Of a DNA stretch of 33,283 nt, positions 20,859 through 29,344 are shown piece after piece. The DNA lies in IMG/VR virus record IMGVR_UViG_3300044971_004151, positions 1 through 33,283 of that record; one strand, 5' to 3'. The stretch is from a virus. The position numbers and the translations under genes are program-made. The notes under the pieces are model-generated. The model was given only the letters and a program-made list of their open reading frames with translations, ran no database searches and was not told the origin of the DNA. The first letter of the stretch is position 1. Each line of letters opens with the position of its first letter.

Positions 20859-21497
20859 ATGGAGACAAAATTCGGAGACACCTTCTTTGAAAGTATGGAA
20901 AAATTAATAAACCGTCAAAGATGGTATTGGAAGACTTGGGACTTTTTCAGATATGACATACCAAGATTTTTCCGTAATTTTTGGTTGTTCCGTAAGAACT
21001 TATGGAATCACACTTGGTACAATGGCGATGGATCCATCTTGCCTTGGGTGAAAACTGCGGTTGATGATATGGCCTGGAGGATTGAAAAAAACGGGCATGA
21101 GGTTGAAGAAAGTCGTATGAAGAAAGTTGCAAAGATGAGACGGCTATCTTATTTGATTGATGTGTGTGTGAATGACTCGTTTATTGAGGAAGCTGAGAAA
21201 GAACTTGGGTTTGAGTACGTTTATCGGGACTTTGAGTTTGAAGAGATTGAAGGCAGGACTTACGATAATCCATTAGGTGAGAAGAACGAAAAGTTATATC
21301 AACTTAAGGATAACGAAACCCCGGATCAAAAAGAAAGGAACGAGAGACTCCTTAAGAGATCCCACGAGATACAAAAGGAATACTGGGAAGAGTTATGCGC
21401 AATTATCAAAGGTCCTGACTATGATGCAATGAGAGCTTCTGGTGAAGATTGGGATGTGAAGTACGACGGAAGTGATTTAAGAGCTTGGTGGGATTAA
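20859..21497 (+). CDS. Conserved-looking phage protein of unknown function
   Basis: 212 residues. Aromatic and Arg-rich N terminus (RRWYWKTWDFFRYD-like, then RFFRNFWLFRKNLWNHTW), then VDDMAWRIEKNGHEVEESRMKK, a pattern I associate with phage proteins of unknown role. The rest is helical and highly charged. No membrane helix despite the aromatic start. GAATATGATAC lies close before the ATG. Confidence 0.8.
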   Translation: METKFGDTFFESMEKLINRQRWYWKTWDFFRYDIPRFFRNFWLFRKNLWNHTWYNGDGSILPWVKTAVDDMAWRIEKNGHEVEESRMKKVAKMRRLSYLIDVCVNDSFIEEAEKELGFEYVYRDFEFEEIEGRTYDNPLGEKNEKLYQLKDNETPDQKERNERLLKRSHEIQKEYWEELCAIIKGPDYDAMRASGEDWDVKYDGSDLRAWWD

Positions 21498-21533
21498 AAA
21501 ATTAAACAATGAGTAAAAATTAAATCGAAAATT

Positions 21534-22445
21534 ATGGTTAGAATAATTAGCACACATTTGGGTGATCCGAGGTTCATATATTACCAAAAGATGTTATTAG
21601 ATAAATTCATAAGTGATGAATTTGAATTTATCGTTTTCGATGACAGTGACAACACCCGAAATAGCTTCAATAAAAACACAGACAGCTCCGGGAATTACGG
21701 ATCGGATAGCGTGGAGAAAATATGTAAAGATTTATCAATTAGAAGAATATCTGTTCCAATAAACGTGCACGATAACCCATCTCTTGTACATAAAGACCCC
21801 AGATTTATAAATAACGACCCCTGTGGGTGGTGCGCAAATTCCGTTCAGTTTTCGGTTAATTGGTGCTTTGAGAATCTTAGTGATGATGATATAGTTCTGA
21901 GTATAGACGGGGACATGTTCCCAATAGCCCCAGTTGATTTGATTTCTTTTTTGAGTAATTACAGCTTAGCTGGAGTCTCACAGCAAAGAGATGAAATTGA
22001 ATATGTTTGGAATGGTATATTTATATTTAAGATTGGAGAAATAGACAAAGAATTTTTCCAATGGAGTCCAATACCTAAATGTGACGTTGGAGGTATGATG
22101 AGCTACTATCTACAGAAAAATCCAACATATAGAAAAATACTCCATCTTTGGTCTATGACATGGAACACCGAAAGAATTGTAAGTGTAAATGATCAGGGTG
22201 TGCCGCCGCATATAGTAGATTTTTTACGGGATCTGGACTATCAAATACCTGATCCTATTTTGGAATTCTCAAAAAAAGATCCCAGAAATATAAATAGAAA
22301 CGGCGAGGAGTTATTCTTTTCCGAAATATATCACCCGGGATTCCTCCACTATAGGGCATCGGGAAATTGGGATGGTTACAATTCACACGAGAAAAGAAAG
22401 AATATGTTATTTAATTCTTTTGATTTAATATTGAAAAATGAATAA
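21534..22445 (+). CDS. Glycosyltransferase-like protein
   Basis: 303 residues. A DxD-like metal and nucleotide-sugar site is visible as VLSIDGDMFP (about residues 121-130), with a hydrophobic strand before it as in GT-A enzymes; a Cys-rich stretch NDPCGWCANS comes earlier. The late segment YHPGFLHYRASGNWDGY may form the acceptor site. Precise family uncertain. It overlaps a small membrane protein gene by eight bases, which may be a partner for moving lipid-linked sugars. Confidence 0.7.
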   Translation: MVRIISTHLGDPRFIYYQKMLLDKFISDEFEFIVFDDSDNTRNSFNKNTDSSGNYGSDSVEKICKDLSIRRISVPINVHDNPSLVHKDPRFINNDPCGWCANSVQFSVNWCFENLSDDDIVLSIDGDMFPIAPVDLISFLSNYSLAGVSQQRDEIEYVWNGIFIFKIGEIDKEFFQWSPIPKCDVGGMMSYYLQKNPTYRKILHLWSMTWNTERIVSVNDQGVPPHIVDFLRDLDYQIPDPILEFSKKDPRNINRNGEELFFSEIYHPGFLHYRASGNWDGYNSHEKRKNMLFNSFDLILKNE

Positions 22446-22779
22446 CTGGATTCAAGGGATTCTTTGGGGTATAATAGCTCAGATCTGTACTTTCTATCAA
22501 TTTCAAGGTCCATTTAAATACCAATGGATGAGAGATAATATATGGATCCTGTTGTTAGGCGGGATACCAGTATCTTTCTTTTATATGTCATCGGTGAAGC
22601 ACCTAACATTGGCTTTCGGTGGGGAACTTTGGCCAAGCCGACTAATAGGATTTGTTATAGGTGTTACCGTCTACACTTTCATGTCGATAGCTCTCTTTGA
22701 CGAGCCACTGAAAACTAAAACCCTTATATGTTTGGGACTAGCTTTTTTAATTCTAATGATACAGCTTTTTTGGAAATGA
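22438..22779 (+). CDS. Small four-helix membrane protein (half-size DMT/EamA-like)
   Basis: 113 residues with four hydrophobic segments (about 5-20, 33-50, 65-85 and 94-112). Features such as GGIPVSFFYMSSVKHLTLA and LFDEPLKTKTLICLGLAFLIL resemble half of a drug/metabolite transporter of the DMT superfamily. Such small proteins work as dimers and may move sugars or lipids. Coupled to the glycosyltransferase-like gene upstream and overlapping the next start as ATGA. Confidence 0.75.
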   Translation: MNNWIQGILWGIIAQICTFYQFQGPFKYQWMRDNIWILLLGGIPVSFFYMSSVKHLTLAFGGELWPSRLIGFVIGVTVYTFMSIALFDEPLKTKTLICLGLAFLILMIQLFWK

Positions 22780-23228
22780 GAATTGTAATTTTAACTTTAT
22801 TCCTCCTTCTCCTGTCTGAGTTATCTTTTTCTCAGACTTGCTTATACAAGGGCAACTCCACCTATTCTTCTGATTGTATAGGGAAAGTGTCTGCTGATAA
22901 GATTTACATCGGTCCGGGAGCTTACCCATCCAATTGTAAGTACACATTTACGAGTTCGCAAATATATCTAGGGAATTCAACTTATTCATCTGACCTTATT
23001 TATAGGATCAATGAAAATAAAGTTTATCTGGTTATAAACGGTAGATCACATCTTATCTATACAATATACGGAAATAGGATTTACCTAGGGGATACCCACG
23101 TATCGAGCCAATGCATTTATACGGTTAAGGACAACAAAGTTTACCTTTCTGATAGCTCCTGCTGTATTGCTTCTTTTGATGGTCCGGTTAGCATTTTCGT
23201 CATAGCCTGTATACTGGGGCCTTACTAA
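22776..23228 (+). CDS. Secreted protein of tandem beta repeats
   Basis: 150 residues from the ATG that overlaps the previous stop (ATGA). Signal peptide 1-20 (MRIVILTLFLLLLSELSFSQ). Then about five repeats of 20-24 residues with the pattern x-x-[KR]-[IV]-Y-[IL]-G-N-S-x-Y-S-S-D (DKIYIGPGAYPSNC, SQIYLGNSTYSSD, NRIYLGDTHVSSQC, NKVYLSDSSC). A hydrophobic Cys-containing tail ends the protein. Probably a small beta solenoid or propeller outside the cytoplasm. Function unknown. Confidence 0.8.
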   Translation: MRIVILTLFLLLLSELSFSQTCLYKGNSTYSSDCIGKVSADKIYIGPGAYPSNCKYTFTSSQIYLGNSTYSSDLIYRINENKVYLVINGRSHLIYTIYGNRIYLGDTHVSSQCIYTVKDNKVYLSDSSCCIASFDGPVSIFVIACILGPY

Positions 23229-23241
23229 TAAAAATAGAAAC

Positions 23242-23736
23242 ATGGAAAAAGAACCGGTTTATAAAATTTCAAAATCAAAAAAAGATCAAATAAAGGACGA
23301 GATCACAGATCTTAATATCAAAATGCTCCGTGATGGAGGTATGGTAATGAGATCCACCTGGATATGCATGACGAAGGACCTCGGCGTTCATAATAATGCT
23401 TTCGGTGGAATACTTCTATCACACGTGGATGAAATAGCAGCTTTCTTTGCTTCCGAGATATGTGACACCCCATTTATGGTTACAAGATCACTAGCAAGCG
23501 ATTTCTTAAAACCGATGAAGGTTGGGAATGTCATAAAAACTTACTGCGGGATTGAATCAATAGGTAATACCTCAATCACCGTTTTAGTTGAGATGAGAAA
23601 ATATAATCTCCGGAATGATGCGGAGATTGTCTGCCTAAGAGCTAGAGCAACTTTCGTTAGAATAGACGGTGAGGGCTCAGCTATACCAATTTCAGAAGCA
23701 ATCAAAGAAAAATACGTAACAAGAGTTAAAAAGTAA
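23242..23736 (+). CDS. Hotdog-fold acyl-CoA thioesterase
   Basis: 164 residues. The hotdog signature NAFGGILLSHVDEIAAFFAS (about residues 52-71) carries the GG turn and catalytic Asp of YciA-type acyl-CoA thioesterases. Later strands MVTRSLASDFLKPMKVG and ARATFVRIDG fit the fold. It would hydrolyse acyl-CoA to free acid and CoA. Rare in phages; possibly acts on host membrane lipid precursors. Six bases before the sigma factor gene, so co-transcribed. Confidence 0.88.
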   Translation: MEKEPVYKISKSKKDQIKDEITDLNIKMLRDGGMVMRSTWICMTKDLGVHNNAFGGILLSHVDEIAAFFASEICDTPFMVTRSLASDFLKPMKVGNVIKTYCGIESIGNTSITVLVEMRKYNLRNDAEIVCLRARATFVRIDGEGSAIPISEAIKEKYVTRVKK

Positions 23737-23742
23737 AAGATA

Positions 23743-24303
23743 ATGAACATCTCACAAGAGGAATGCCTGGAGCTGATAGAAAAGTGCAAAAAAAAATGCA
23801 GGAATTCGGAGGAAAGACTCTATAAAATCCTAAAGGATACAATTCATTCGGTATGTAGAAAATATGCGGGTGATCAACAGGAAGCTGAGGATATTGCGCA
23901 GGAGTGCTTTATAAAAGTATTTACAAAAATCGGTGAGTATAGAGGTGATGGTTCCTTTCAAGGCTGGGTCAGAAGGATAGCAGTTAATCTTTCCATTACT
24001 GAATACACCAAAAGAAGAAAGATTGGCATACATGAAAACATTGAGAGCAGATTTGATATCCAAGACGACTCATTTGCTGAAATAGATTTCGGATGTACAC
24101 AGGAAGAGATAGTCCAATTTATAGGGGATCTGCCAAAGGGTTATGGGCAAGTTTTAAAACTTTATTTCTTGGACGGGTATAAGCATAAAGAAATATCCGA
24201 GATGCTTGGAATAAGCACGAACACTTCAAAGACCCAGCTTTTAAGAGCAAGAAATGCAATCAGAAAAAATATGGAGAAAAAGGGATACTTTTTTAACTTT
24301 TAG
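23743..24303 (+). CDS. ECF-type RNA polymerase sigma factor
   Basis: 186 residues. Region 2 has the core-binding AEDIAQECFIKVFTKI and the -10-reading segment GSFQGWVRRIAVNLSITEY. Region 4 ends with HKEISEMLGISTNTSKTQL, the helix-turn-helix for the -35 site. Region 3 is absent, as in ECF factors, and the look is that of Bacteroidota ECF proteins. It may direct the host polymerase to the short-leader promoters described here. No anti-sigma gene is next to it. A 143-base gap follows with no clear gene. Confidence 0.93.
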   Translation: MNISQEECLELIEKCKKKCRNSEERLYKILKDTIHSVCRKYAGDQQEAEDIAQECFIKVFTKIGEYRGDGSFQGWVRRIAVNLSITEYTKRRKIGIHENIESRFDIQDDSFAEIDFGCTQEEIVQFIGDLPKGYGQVLKLYFLDGYKHKEISEMLGISTNTSKTQLLRARNAIRKNMEKKGYFFNF

Positions 24304-24446
24304 ATCTTTATAAAAAAGTCATCGTTAAAGTCAGTTGTCTACATAATAGGAGCAATGGCTGTTATTAAAGCTCACAGGAAACAATAAGACACTTTGAGCA
24401 TACAAAGATAATAACGCAGGAGGTATAAAACAATTAATCTAAAAAT

Positions 24447-24716
24447 ATGAGGAAAGAAAGAATGGAGCTTTTGAATTCGGAAGGTCCAATATTGGTAACA
24501 GAAAAAATTGTTACTTATAGGATAGTAGACCAATTTAAGGAGGTGATAGCACATCTTAGCGAATCTGAGATGCAAGATTTTATTCACGGTGACATGAGGC
24601 TGATTGACTCAGAGGGTAGAGATTTTAAATACTCGGAGTATCCAGGTTCTATGAAACCGAATCTTAAAAAGCTAGACGAATTTATTGGTATTAACACAAA
24701 CGGAAAAATTTACTAA
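24447..24716 (+). CDS. Small protein of unknown function
   Basis: 89 residues, soluble, charged. Contains TEKIVTYRIVDQFKEVIAHL and YSEYPGSMKPNLKKLDEFIG. A GGAGG sequence lies about 20 bases before the ATG, too far for a normal ribosome site. Ends one base before the AAA ATPase start, so coupled to it. Confidence 0.7.
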   Translation: MRKERMELLNSEGPILVTEKIVTYRIVDQFKEVIAHLSESEMQDFIHGDMRLIDSEGRDFKYSEYPGSMKPNLKKLDEFIGINTNGKIY

Positions 24717-24717
24717 G

Positions 24718-25689
24718 ATGAAAAATAGAAGAATTAAAGAACTATTAGAGGAGCATGATATTATGTTAACTCCAGATGAGCGCACTGTTGATAAAGAGGG
24801 GACAAGCTCTTTCTCGCATTGCCAGTGGTCTATTTTGACAAATGACGAATTTGCACCTGCTCTATCTACAGTCAAAAAACTTCCGGCTGGGCTCTATGAG
24901 ATAATATGGAATCAATCCATGGGACAGGCCACCTTCAAGAAGCAGGCTATGAATATAGACGAGCTCTATCATCTGCCGTCTCCTGAGATACAGTCCATTC
25001 TAGACGACATCCAAACTTTCTGGAATAAGAGAGACCAGTACAAGAAGTACAACTTTGTTCACAAAAGAGGAATTCTACTATGGGGAGAACCCGGATGTGG
25101 AAAGTCCGGCATCATTCAACTCTGCGTTAAAAGTTTAATTGAGAACGAAGGCGGTATAGTCATCAATATAAAGGACGAAGATGATTTTCGATTCTATGTC
25201 GACAACATATCAACATTGAGAAAGATTGAGCCCGAGAGACCCCTTATCGTTATACTCGAGGACATTGATGCTTTGGCTGGCGAGGACAGATACTCAACCA
25301 CTAAGCTACTTAATGTGCTTGATGGTGTCAAGCAAATAGAGAACGTTGTCTATATAGCAACAACTAACTATCCTGATAAATTAGAGGAAAGAATTAGCAA
25401 TAGACCATCCAGATTCGACAGAAGGTTCGAGGTGCATATGCCCTCAGCAGAGATAAGAGAATCCTATATAAAGAAGAAGCTTTCCGAGGAGGATCTAAAG
25501 AAAATCGATCTGAATGAATGGGTGGAGTTCTCGGAAGGTATGTCGCTTTCACACTTGAAAGAACTAGTGGTTTCCGTTGTGGTAATGGGAAAGGATTTAG
25601 AGGAGGCTAAGAACTCCCTTCTTGACATGAAGGAATCACCAAAGATCAAAAAGAAAATGCCTAAAATAGGGCTTAATTCAAAAAAATAA
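24718..25689 (+). CDS. AAA ATPase (BCS1/FtsH-like ATPase core)
   Basis: 323 residues from the ATG at 24718; a TTG at 24685 would overlap the upstream gene. An N-terminal domain (1-85) precedes the AAA module: Walker A GEPGCGKS (123-130), Walker B LIVILEDID (176-184), sensor 1 in ATTNYPD (N217) and arginine finger region NRPSRFDRR. A lysine-rich C terminus follows. Such proteins form hexamers that remodel or unfold proteins. The next gene, starting on the shared TAATG, encodes an HExxH peptidase, so the pair may act as a two-chain ATP-dependent protease. That pairing is inference. Confidence 0.92.
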   Translation: MKNRRIKELLEEHDIMLTPDERTVDKEGTSSFSHCQWSILTNDEFAPALSTVKKLPAGLYEIIWNQSMGQATFKKQAMNIDELYHLPSPEIQSILDDIQTFWNKRDQYKKYNFVHKRGILLWGEPGCGKSGIIQLCVKSLIENEGGIVINIKDEDDFRFYVDNISTLRKIEPERPLIVILEDIDALAGEDRYSTTKLLNVLDGVKQIENVVYIATTNYPDKLEERISNRPSRFDRRFEVHMPSAEIRESYIKKKLSEEDLKKIDLNEWVEFSEGMSLSHLKELVVSVVVMGKDLEEAKNSLLDMKESPKIKKKMPKIGLNSKK

Positions 25690-26306
25690 TGGATAAAAAA
25701 ACAGAAGCATTTATCTCTTTTGTTAAAGAGGAATGTAAAAAGAACTCCGTTATATTCAAGCCATACAAGAGATCTTATATCAAGTTAACAGATGATATAA
25801 AATGCGGTGGTTTTTTCGACGATGGATCTGATCCGAAATTAAGAAAGGCAACATTAGCATTTGCTCAGGGCAGAGAAGATTTCATAGAGTTAATGGTTCA
25901 TGAATATTGCCACATGACTCAATGGATAGATGGGATAGAACTATGGGACGTAAGTGCTGATTCTTTGACCGTCGTAGATGAGTGGTTATCCGGTGTGGAT
26001 CACCCGGACGAATTAGTAGAGGTCTCTTTAAATAACTCAAGAGAGCTAGAACTCGATAACGAGAAAAGATCCGTTCAGATGCTTAAGAAATGGAATCTTC
26101 CTGTTGATACAGCTCTTTACACCAAGAAGGCTAATGCTTACGTGCTCTTCTACAACTATATGAAGATCAGCAGGAAGTGGTCAAATCCCGACAATGTCCC
26201 TTACAGAAATAAAAATATACTAGAGGCTATGTCGGATAAGTTCGATATGGATTATGAAAATTTATCCGAAGAACTCATTGAGCTTTTCAAAAAAGAAAAA
26301 ATATAA
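25689..26306 (+). CDS. HExxH zinc metallopeptidase
   Basis: 205 residues. The zinc motif is MVHEYCHMTQW (H71, E72, H75). A third ligand may be the Glu in NSRELELDNEKRS, about 70 residues later. No signal peptide or membrane helix, so cytoplasmic. Family not recognised beyond the zinc motif. Its ATG overlaps the stop of the AAA ATPase gene and its own stop overlaps the next start, so the three are coupled. Confidence 0.8.
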   Translation: MDKKTEAFISFVKEECKKNSVIFKPYKRSYIKLTDDIKCGGFFDDGSDPKLRKATLAFAQGREDFIELMVHEYCHMTQWIDGIELWDVSADSLTVVDEWLSGVDHPDELVEVSLNNSRELELDNEKRSVQMLKKWNLPVDTALYTKKANAYVLFYNYMKISRKWSNPDNVPYRNKNILEAMSDKFDMDYENLSEELIELFKKEKI

Positions 26307-26611
26307 TGGCAAAAACAAAGAGGCAGATACTGAATGAACTGCTATCTCCGATAGTAGATAACAGAAGAAGTGGAAAAACAACACTTCTTAAAATGGGGAT
26401 TGACAACTACGACAAGCCCTTTGCTCTTATCTGTAGATCCTACCAAACGGGTAAAGAGATAACAAGCAATCCAAATTGTCTTTACGTGACTCCTTTTTCT
26501 CTGGATGCACTCAAGGGATTCAAAGGACCGGTTATTTACGATCAGGAATTTGTATACGACTACATCCAACAGGTCCTAAACGAGATTGATGAAAGATGTA
26601 TAACGAAATAA
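26306..26611 (+). CDS. Mini P-loop-like protein
   Basis: 101 residues. IVDNRRSGKTTLLKMGI resembles a Walker A loop, but Asp sits where the first Gly is expected. A possible Walker B is PVIYDQEF. It is about half the size of a full P-loop NTPase, so it may be a degenerate or regulatory domain. Coupled to the metallopeptidase gene by a one-base overlap. Confidence 0.7.
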   Translation: MAKTKRQILNELLSPIVDNRRSGKTTLLKMGIDNYDKPFALICRSYQTGKEITSNPNCLYVTPFSLDALKGFKGPVIYDQEFVYDYIQQVLNEIDERCITK

Positions 26612-26612
26612 T

Positions 26613-26996
26613 ATGAATCCAATTAGATTACAATATTGGCAATTTCTAAAGGACAATCCTGGGTCTTCATTGACTTTCAATGATTGGAGTGATCTAGGAG
26701 AATCCCAAAAGAAAGAAAGAATAGAGGATAATATGGATAGAGTTGAATTGGCTTACCAGAGGTACCGAGACCACTTTGCAGGATATGGTGATATACCATT
26801 AAAAGACTGGTTTACCCACGAGGCTTTAACAAACGATGAGTTTTGTGAGAGGTGGGCCAAGGATTGCACAAGAGAACTAACCTATGAAGAGAGATGGAAC
26901 ATACTACTGGAAAGAGATGGGCCACTTGGTTTAAACCACGATAGGATAGAACAACAAGTAGAAAAAGAAACACCAAAAAGAATATTAACACCATGA
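26613..26996 (+). CDS. Helical protein of unknown function
   Basis: 127 residues, Trp- and Arg-rich (QYWQFLKDNPG, FNDWSDLGESQ, ERWAKDCTRELTYEERW). Soluble. One base after the previous stop and overlapping the next start as ATGA. No family recognised. Confidence 0.75.
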   Translation: MNPIRLQYWQFLKDNPGSSLTFNDWSDLGESQKKERIEDNMDRVELAYQRYRDHFAGYGDIPLKDWFTHEALTNDEFCERWAKDCTRELTYEERWNILLERDGPLGLNHDRIEQQVEKETPKRILTP

Positions 26997-27595
26997 CAAC
27001 AGTAAAAATTAAAAGCGGAGACTGGGAGGTTGAAGCATCAACCACCAAACATTTTGAATATCCAGACGATACCCGTAGATTTATAACATCAGCAATTGAT
27101 TCTGCGGTTAAGAACTACATCGAACCAAAAACAACAATCAAGCAATCGGACTTGGACATTAGGGATAACCAGATTGAGCTATTGAAGGAAGATTTGGAGT
27201 CTGTGCACATGTATTTAGACACGCAAGGCGTTCCAAGGAAAGACGAAATGGGAGAGGCCTACTCTATAGTTGGCAGAATAAAACAAACGGAAAAAAGATT
27301 CTTCCGTACCCTATCCGAGATTGAGTCATCCTATCTTAAAATGGAGAGCAAGAAAGTGGATCCCGATACAGTGGATAAACTTCTAGAAGCTCAGAGAGGA
27401 AACTGCTATGTTGCTGTACTTACCAAAACAAGAGACGAGGAGATAGCTAAAGCAGCGGGAAATGCTCCAGAGCCAGGGGGAAATTGGAAAGAATATTACC
27501 TGCAAGGTAACAATTCAGACGAAACAATCGAATCACTGGATGATCTTAAAAGAGATCAGGGGCAAGAAATAGAATTAAGAGCAGACTCAGAATAA
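26993..27595 (+). CDS. Helical protein of unknown function
   Basis: 200 residues. A short beta start (VKIKSGDWEVEASTT) followed by long charged helices (about 45-135), then an acidic C terminus. It overlaps the upstream gene by four bases. It ends 49 bases before a homing endonuclease gene, so the latter may have inserted after it. No family recognised. Confidence 0.75.
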   Translation: MTTVKIKSGDWEVEASTTKHFEYPDDTRRFITSAIDSAVKNYIEPKTTIKQSDLDIRDNQIELLKEDLESVHMYLDTQGVPRKDEMGEAYSIVGRIKQTEKRFFRTLSEIESSYLKMESKKVDPDTVDKLLEAQRGNCYVAVLTKTRDEEIAKAAGNAPEPGGNWKEYYLQGNNSDETIESLDDLKRDQGQEIELRADSE

Positions 27596-27644
27596 TATAT
27601 AAGATATGTCATTTGGGGTTTTGTATTTTATCTAAATTTATAAT

Positions 27645-28340
27645 ATGGTAGGCGTATATAAAATAACTTCCCCTTTAGGTAAAATATACATAGGGTCCTC
27701 TAATGATATAGGTAATAGATTCCGTTCATATCATAATCTAAAGTGTAAATCTCAAAGAAAATTATACAACTCCTTGAAAAAATATGGAGTAGATTCACAC
27801 CTATTTGAGATCGTAGAAGAATGTGAGGTAGAAGTACTATTGGAAAGAGAATTGTATTATGGAACAAAATACAAGGTTCTTGATAAAAAAAGAGGATTAA
27901 ACTGTAGGTTACCCAAGGCTAAAGAAGGATATGTTTATATGGGTGATGAAACTAAGAAAAAAATTGGCGAAAGTAACAAAAAAATAAACACTGGAAAAAA
28001 ACACGCCTATTATAAGTCATCTTTAAAGAAGCTAACGATTGATCAAGTTAAAGAAATAAAATTATTATTATTTCAAAATAACCTTACACATAAGGAAATT
28101 GGGGATCTGTACGGAGTAGTCCGAAAAATAATAAGCAATATAAATATAGGTAAAACTTATTCTTATGTGGATAAGGATATTGATCTATCTAGCATTAAAC
28201 ATACCTATGTTAAATTAACTGAAATGGAGAGAGACGAAATTAAAATGCTGTACGATAGAGGATTATCACAAAATAAGATTGCTATTAAGTATAAAGTTGG
28301 GCAGCCTCATATATCTAGGGTTTTAAATAATAAAAGATAA
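27645..28340 (+). CDS. GIY-YIG homing endonuclease with HTH modules
   Basis: 231 residues. Canonical GIY-YIG motif as VGVYKITSPLGKIYIGSSND, catalytic Arg in NRFRSYH and Glu in ERELYYGTKYK. A NUMOD3-like stretch DETKKKIGESNKK and two helix-turn-helix segments follow (NNLTHKEIGDLYGV; RGLSQNKIAIKYKV), the second near the C terminus. Unlike the nuclease at 10127, it has the classic motif. It is free-standing between intact genes; more AT-rich than its neighbours, consistent with recent arrival. TTATAAT directly before the ATG. Confidence 0.92.
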   Translation: MVGVYKITSPLGKIYIGSSNDIGNRFRSYHNLKCKSQRKLYNSLKKYGVDSHLFEIVEECEVEVLLERELYYGTKYKVLDKKRGLNCRLPKAKEGYVYMGDETKKKIGESNKKINTGKKHAYYKSSLKKLTIDQVKEIKLLLFQNNLTHKEIGDLYGVVRKIISNINIGKTYSYVDKDIDLSSIKHTYVKLTEMERDEIKMLYDRGLSQNKIAIKYKVGQPHISRVLNNKR

Positions 28341-28362
28341 AATTTTAAAAAAGGAGTGTACT

Positions 28363-28707
28363 TTGTCCGGAGGATTTTTTGATTATAAGCAGTGGGAGAT
28401 ATCCCAGATTGCGGATTCTATTGAGAGAATAATAGAGAACAGCGGTCGAAAGAAGACCAAAGAGGAATTGAAAGATGAGAGCTGGAGGGGACCCGATTGG
28501 TACGAGAAGTACCCAGAGGACCTTTACCACCATAAGTATCCTGATGAGGTTATCGAGAAATTCAAGGAGGGATTAGAGATCATAAGAAAGGCTGAAATCT
28601 ATGCACAGAGAATAGATTGGCTGGTCTCTGGTGATGACGGTGAGGAGTCCTTTCTCAGAAGACTCGATCAAGATCTTAAAAATTTAGAAAATAATAAAAA
28701 TGAGTAA
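28363..28707 (+). CDS. Conserved-looking small phage protein, TTG start with clear ribosome site
   Basis: 114 residues beginning MSGGFFDYKQW, with YAQRIDWLVSGDDGEESFLRRL near the C terminus; I recognise this as a common phage and bacterial protein of unknown role. The TTG start is supported by AAGGAG six bases upstream, one of the few good Shine-Dalgarno sites in the window. The stop overlaps the cREC gene by eight bases. Confidence 0.8.
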   Translation: MSGGFFDYKQWEISQIADSIERIIENSGRKKTKEELKDESWRGPDWYEKYPEDLYHHKYPDEVIEKFKEGLEIIRKAEIYAQRIDWLVSGDDGEESFLRRLDQDLKNLENNKNE

Positions 28708-29137
28708 AGCTAGAATTTACCTGGATGACGTGAGAACCCCTCTACCAAATCCAACAACTCACGACGTTCCGGAATGGACGGTGGTTAGAAGCTACGATGA
28801 GTTCGTAGAGAAGGTAACCGAGATTGGTTTAGAGAATATTGATTTAATCTCACTAGACCATGATCTTGGTGATAGTGCCATGAAAGAGTGGCACACCAAT
28901 GTCTACCACAACTTCAAATTGGACTACGACAACATAACGGAGAAGACCGGGATGGATTGCACCAAATGGTTGGTTGAGAAGTGGATGGACGGTGCTCCTG
29001 TTTGTACCGTGATGATTCACTCAGCAAATGCAATTGGATCTGCTAATATGATGGGTTACATCAATAACTATAGACACATTAATAGATTGGAACAGAACTG
29101 CTCAAGATGGGTGGTTCCTCATAGCTCAAGCTGGTAA
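28700..29137 (+). CDS. Cyclic-phosphate-processing receiver domain (cREC) protein
   Basis: 145 residues. Signature features: IYLDDVRTP at the N terminus, IDLISLDHDLGD (about residues 48-59) and VMIHSANAIGSANM. These mark the cREC group of receiver-like domains, predicted to act on cyclic phosphate RNA ends or related substrates rather than in phosphorelay. It lacks the later receiver Lys in the usual place. Together with the HAD protein at the window end it hints at RNA end processing. Confidence 0.82.
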   Translation: MSKARIYLDDVRTPLPNPTTHDVPEWTVVRSYDEFVEKVTEIGLENIDLISLDHDLGDSAMKEWHTNVYHNFKLDYDNITEKTGMDCTKWLVEKWMDGAPVCTVMIHSANAIGSANMMGYINNYRHINRLEQNCSRWVVPHSSSW

Positions 29138-29147
29138 ATTAAAACTT

Positions 29148-29336
29148 ATGCAAAGAAGAGAACTAACCTGGGACGAGCAGGTGCAATGGGTGATGCGAAA
29201 CACCAACGTCGAATTAGAAAACCTCTATATCGTAGAGGAGATTGCTAAACCAACTACTCCGACACATATAATCGAAACATCGATTAACGACAGGACAGTA
29301 ATCACATACGAGTACAATAATGTGAACTTGAATTAA
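29148..29336 (+). CDS. Small protein of unknown function
   Basis: 62 residues, soluble. Begins with MQRRELTWDEQVQWVM and ends in a Thr/Asn-rich stretch. Ten bases after the cREC gene, likely in the same transcript. Confidence 0.65.
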   Translation: MQRRELTWDEQVQWVMRNTNVELENLYIVEEIAKPTTPTHIIETSINDRTVITYEYNNVNLN

Positions 29337-29344
29337 GGTAACAT

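Noticed and set aside
24304-24446. A ten-codon minigene (MAVIKAHRKQ at 24355-24387) after AGGAG, in frame with the sigma factor stop
   Set aside because: The open stretch after the sigma factor stop is only 27 codons, which is expected by chance. No downstream hairpin supports a leader peptide.
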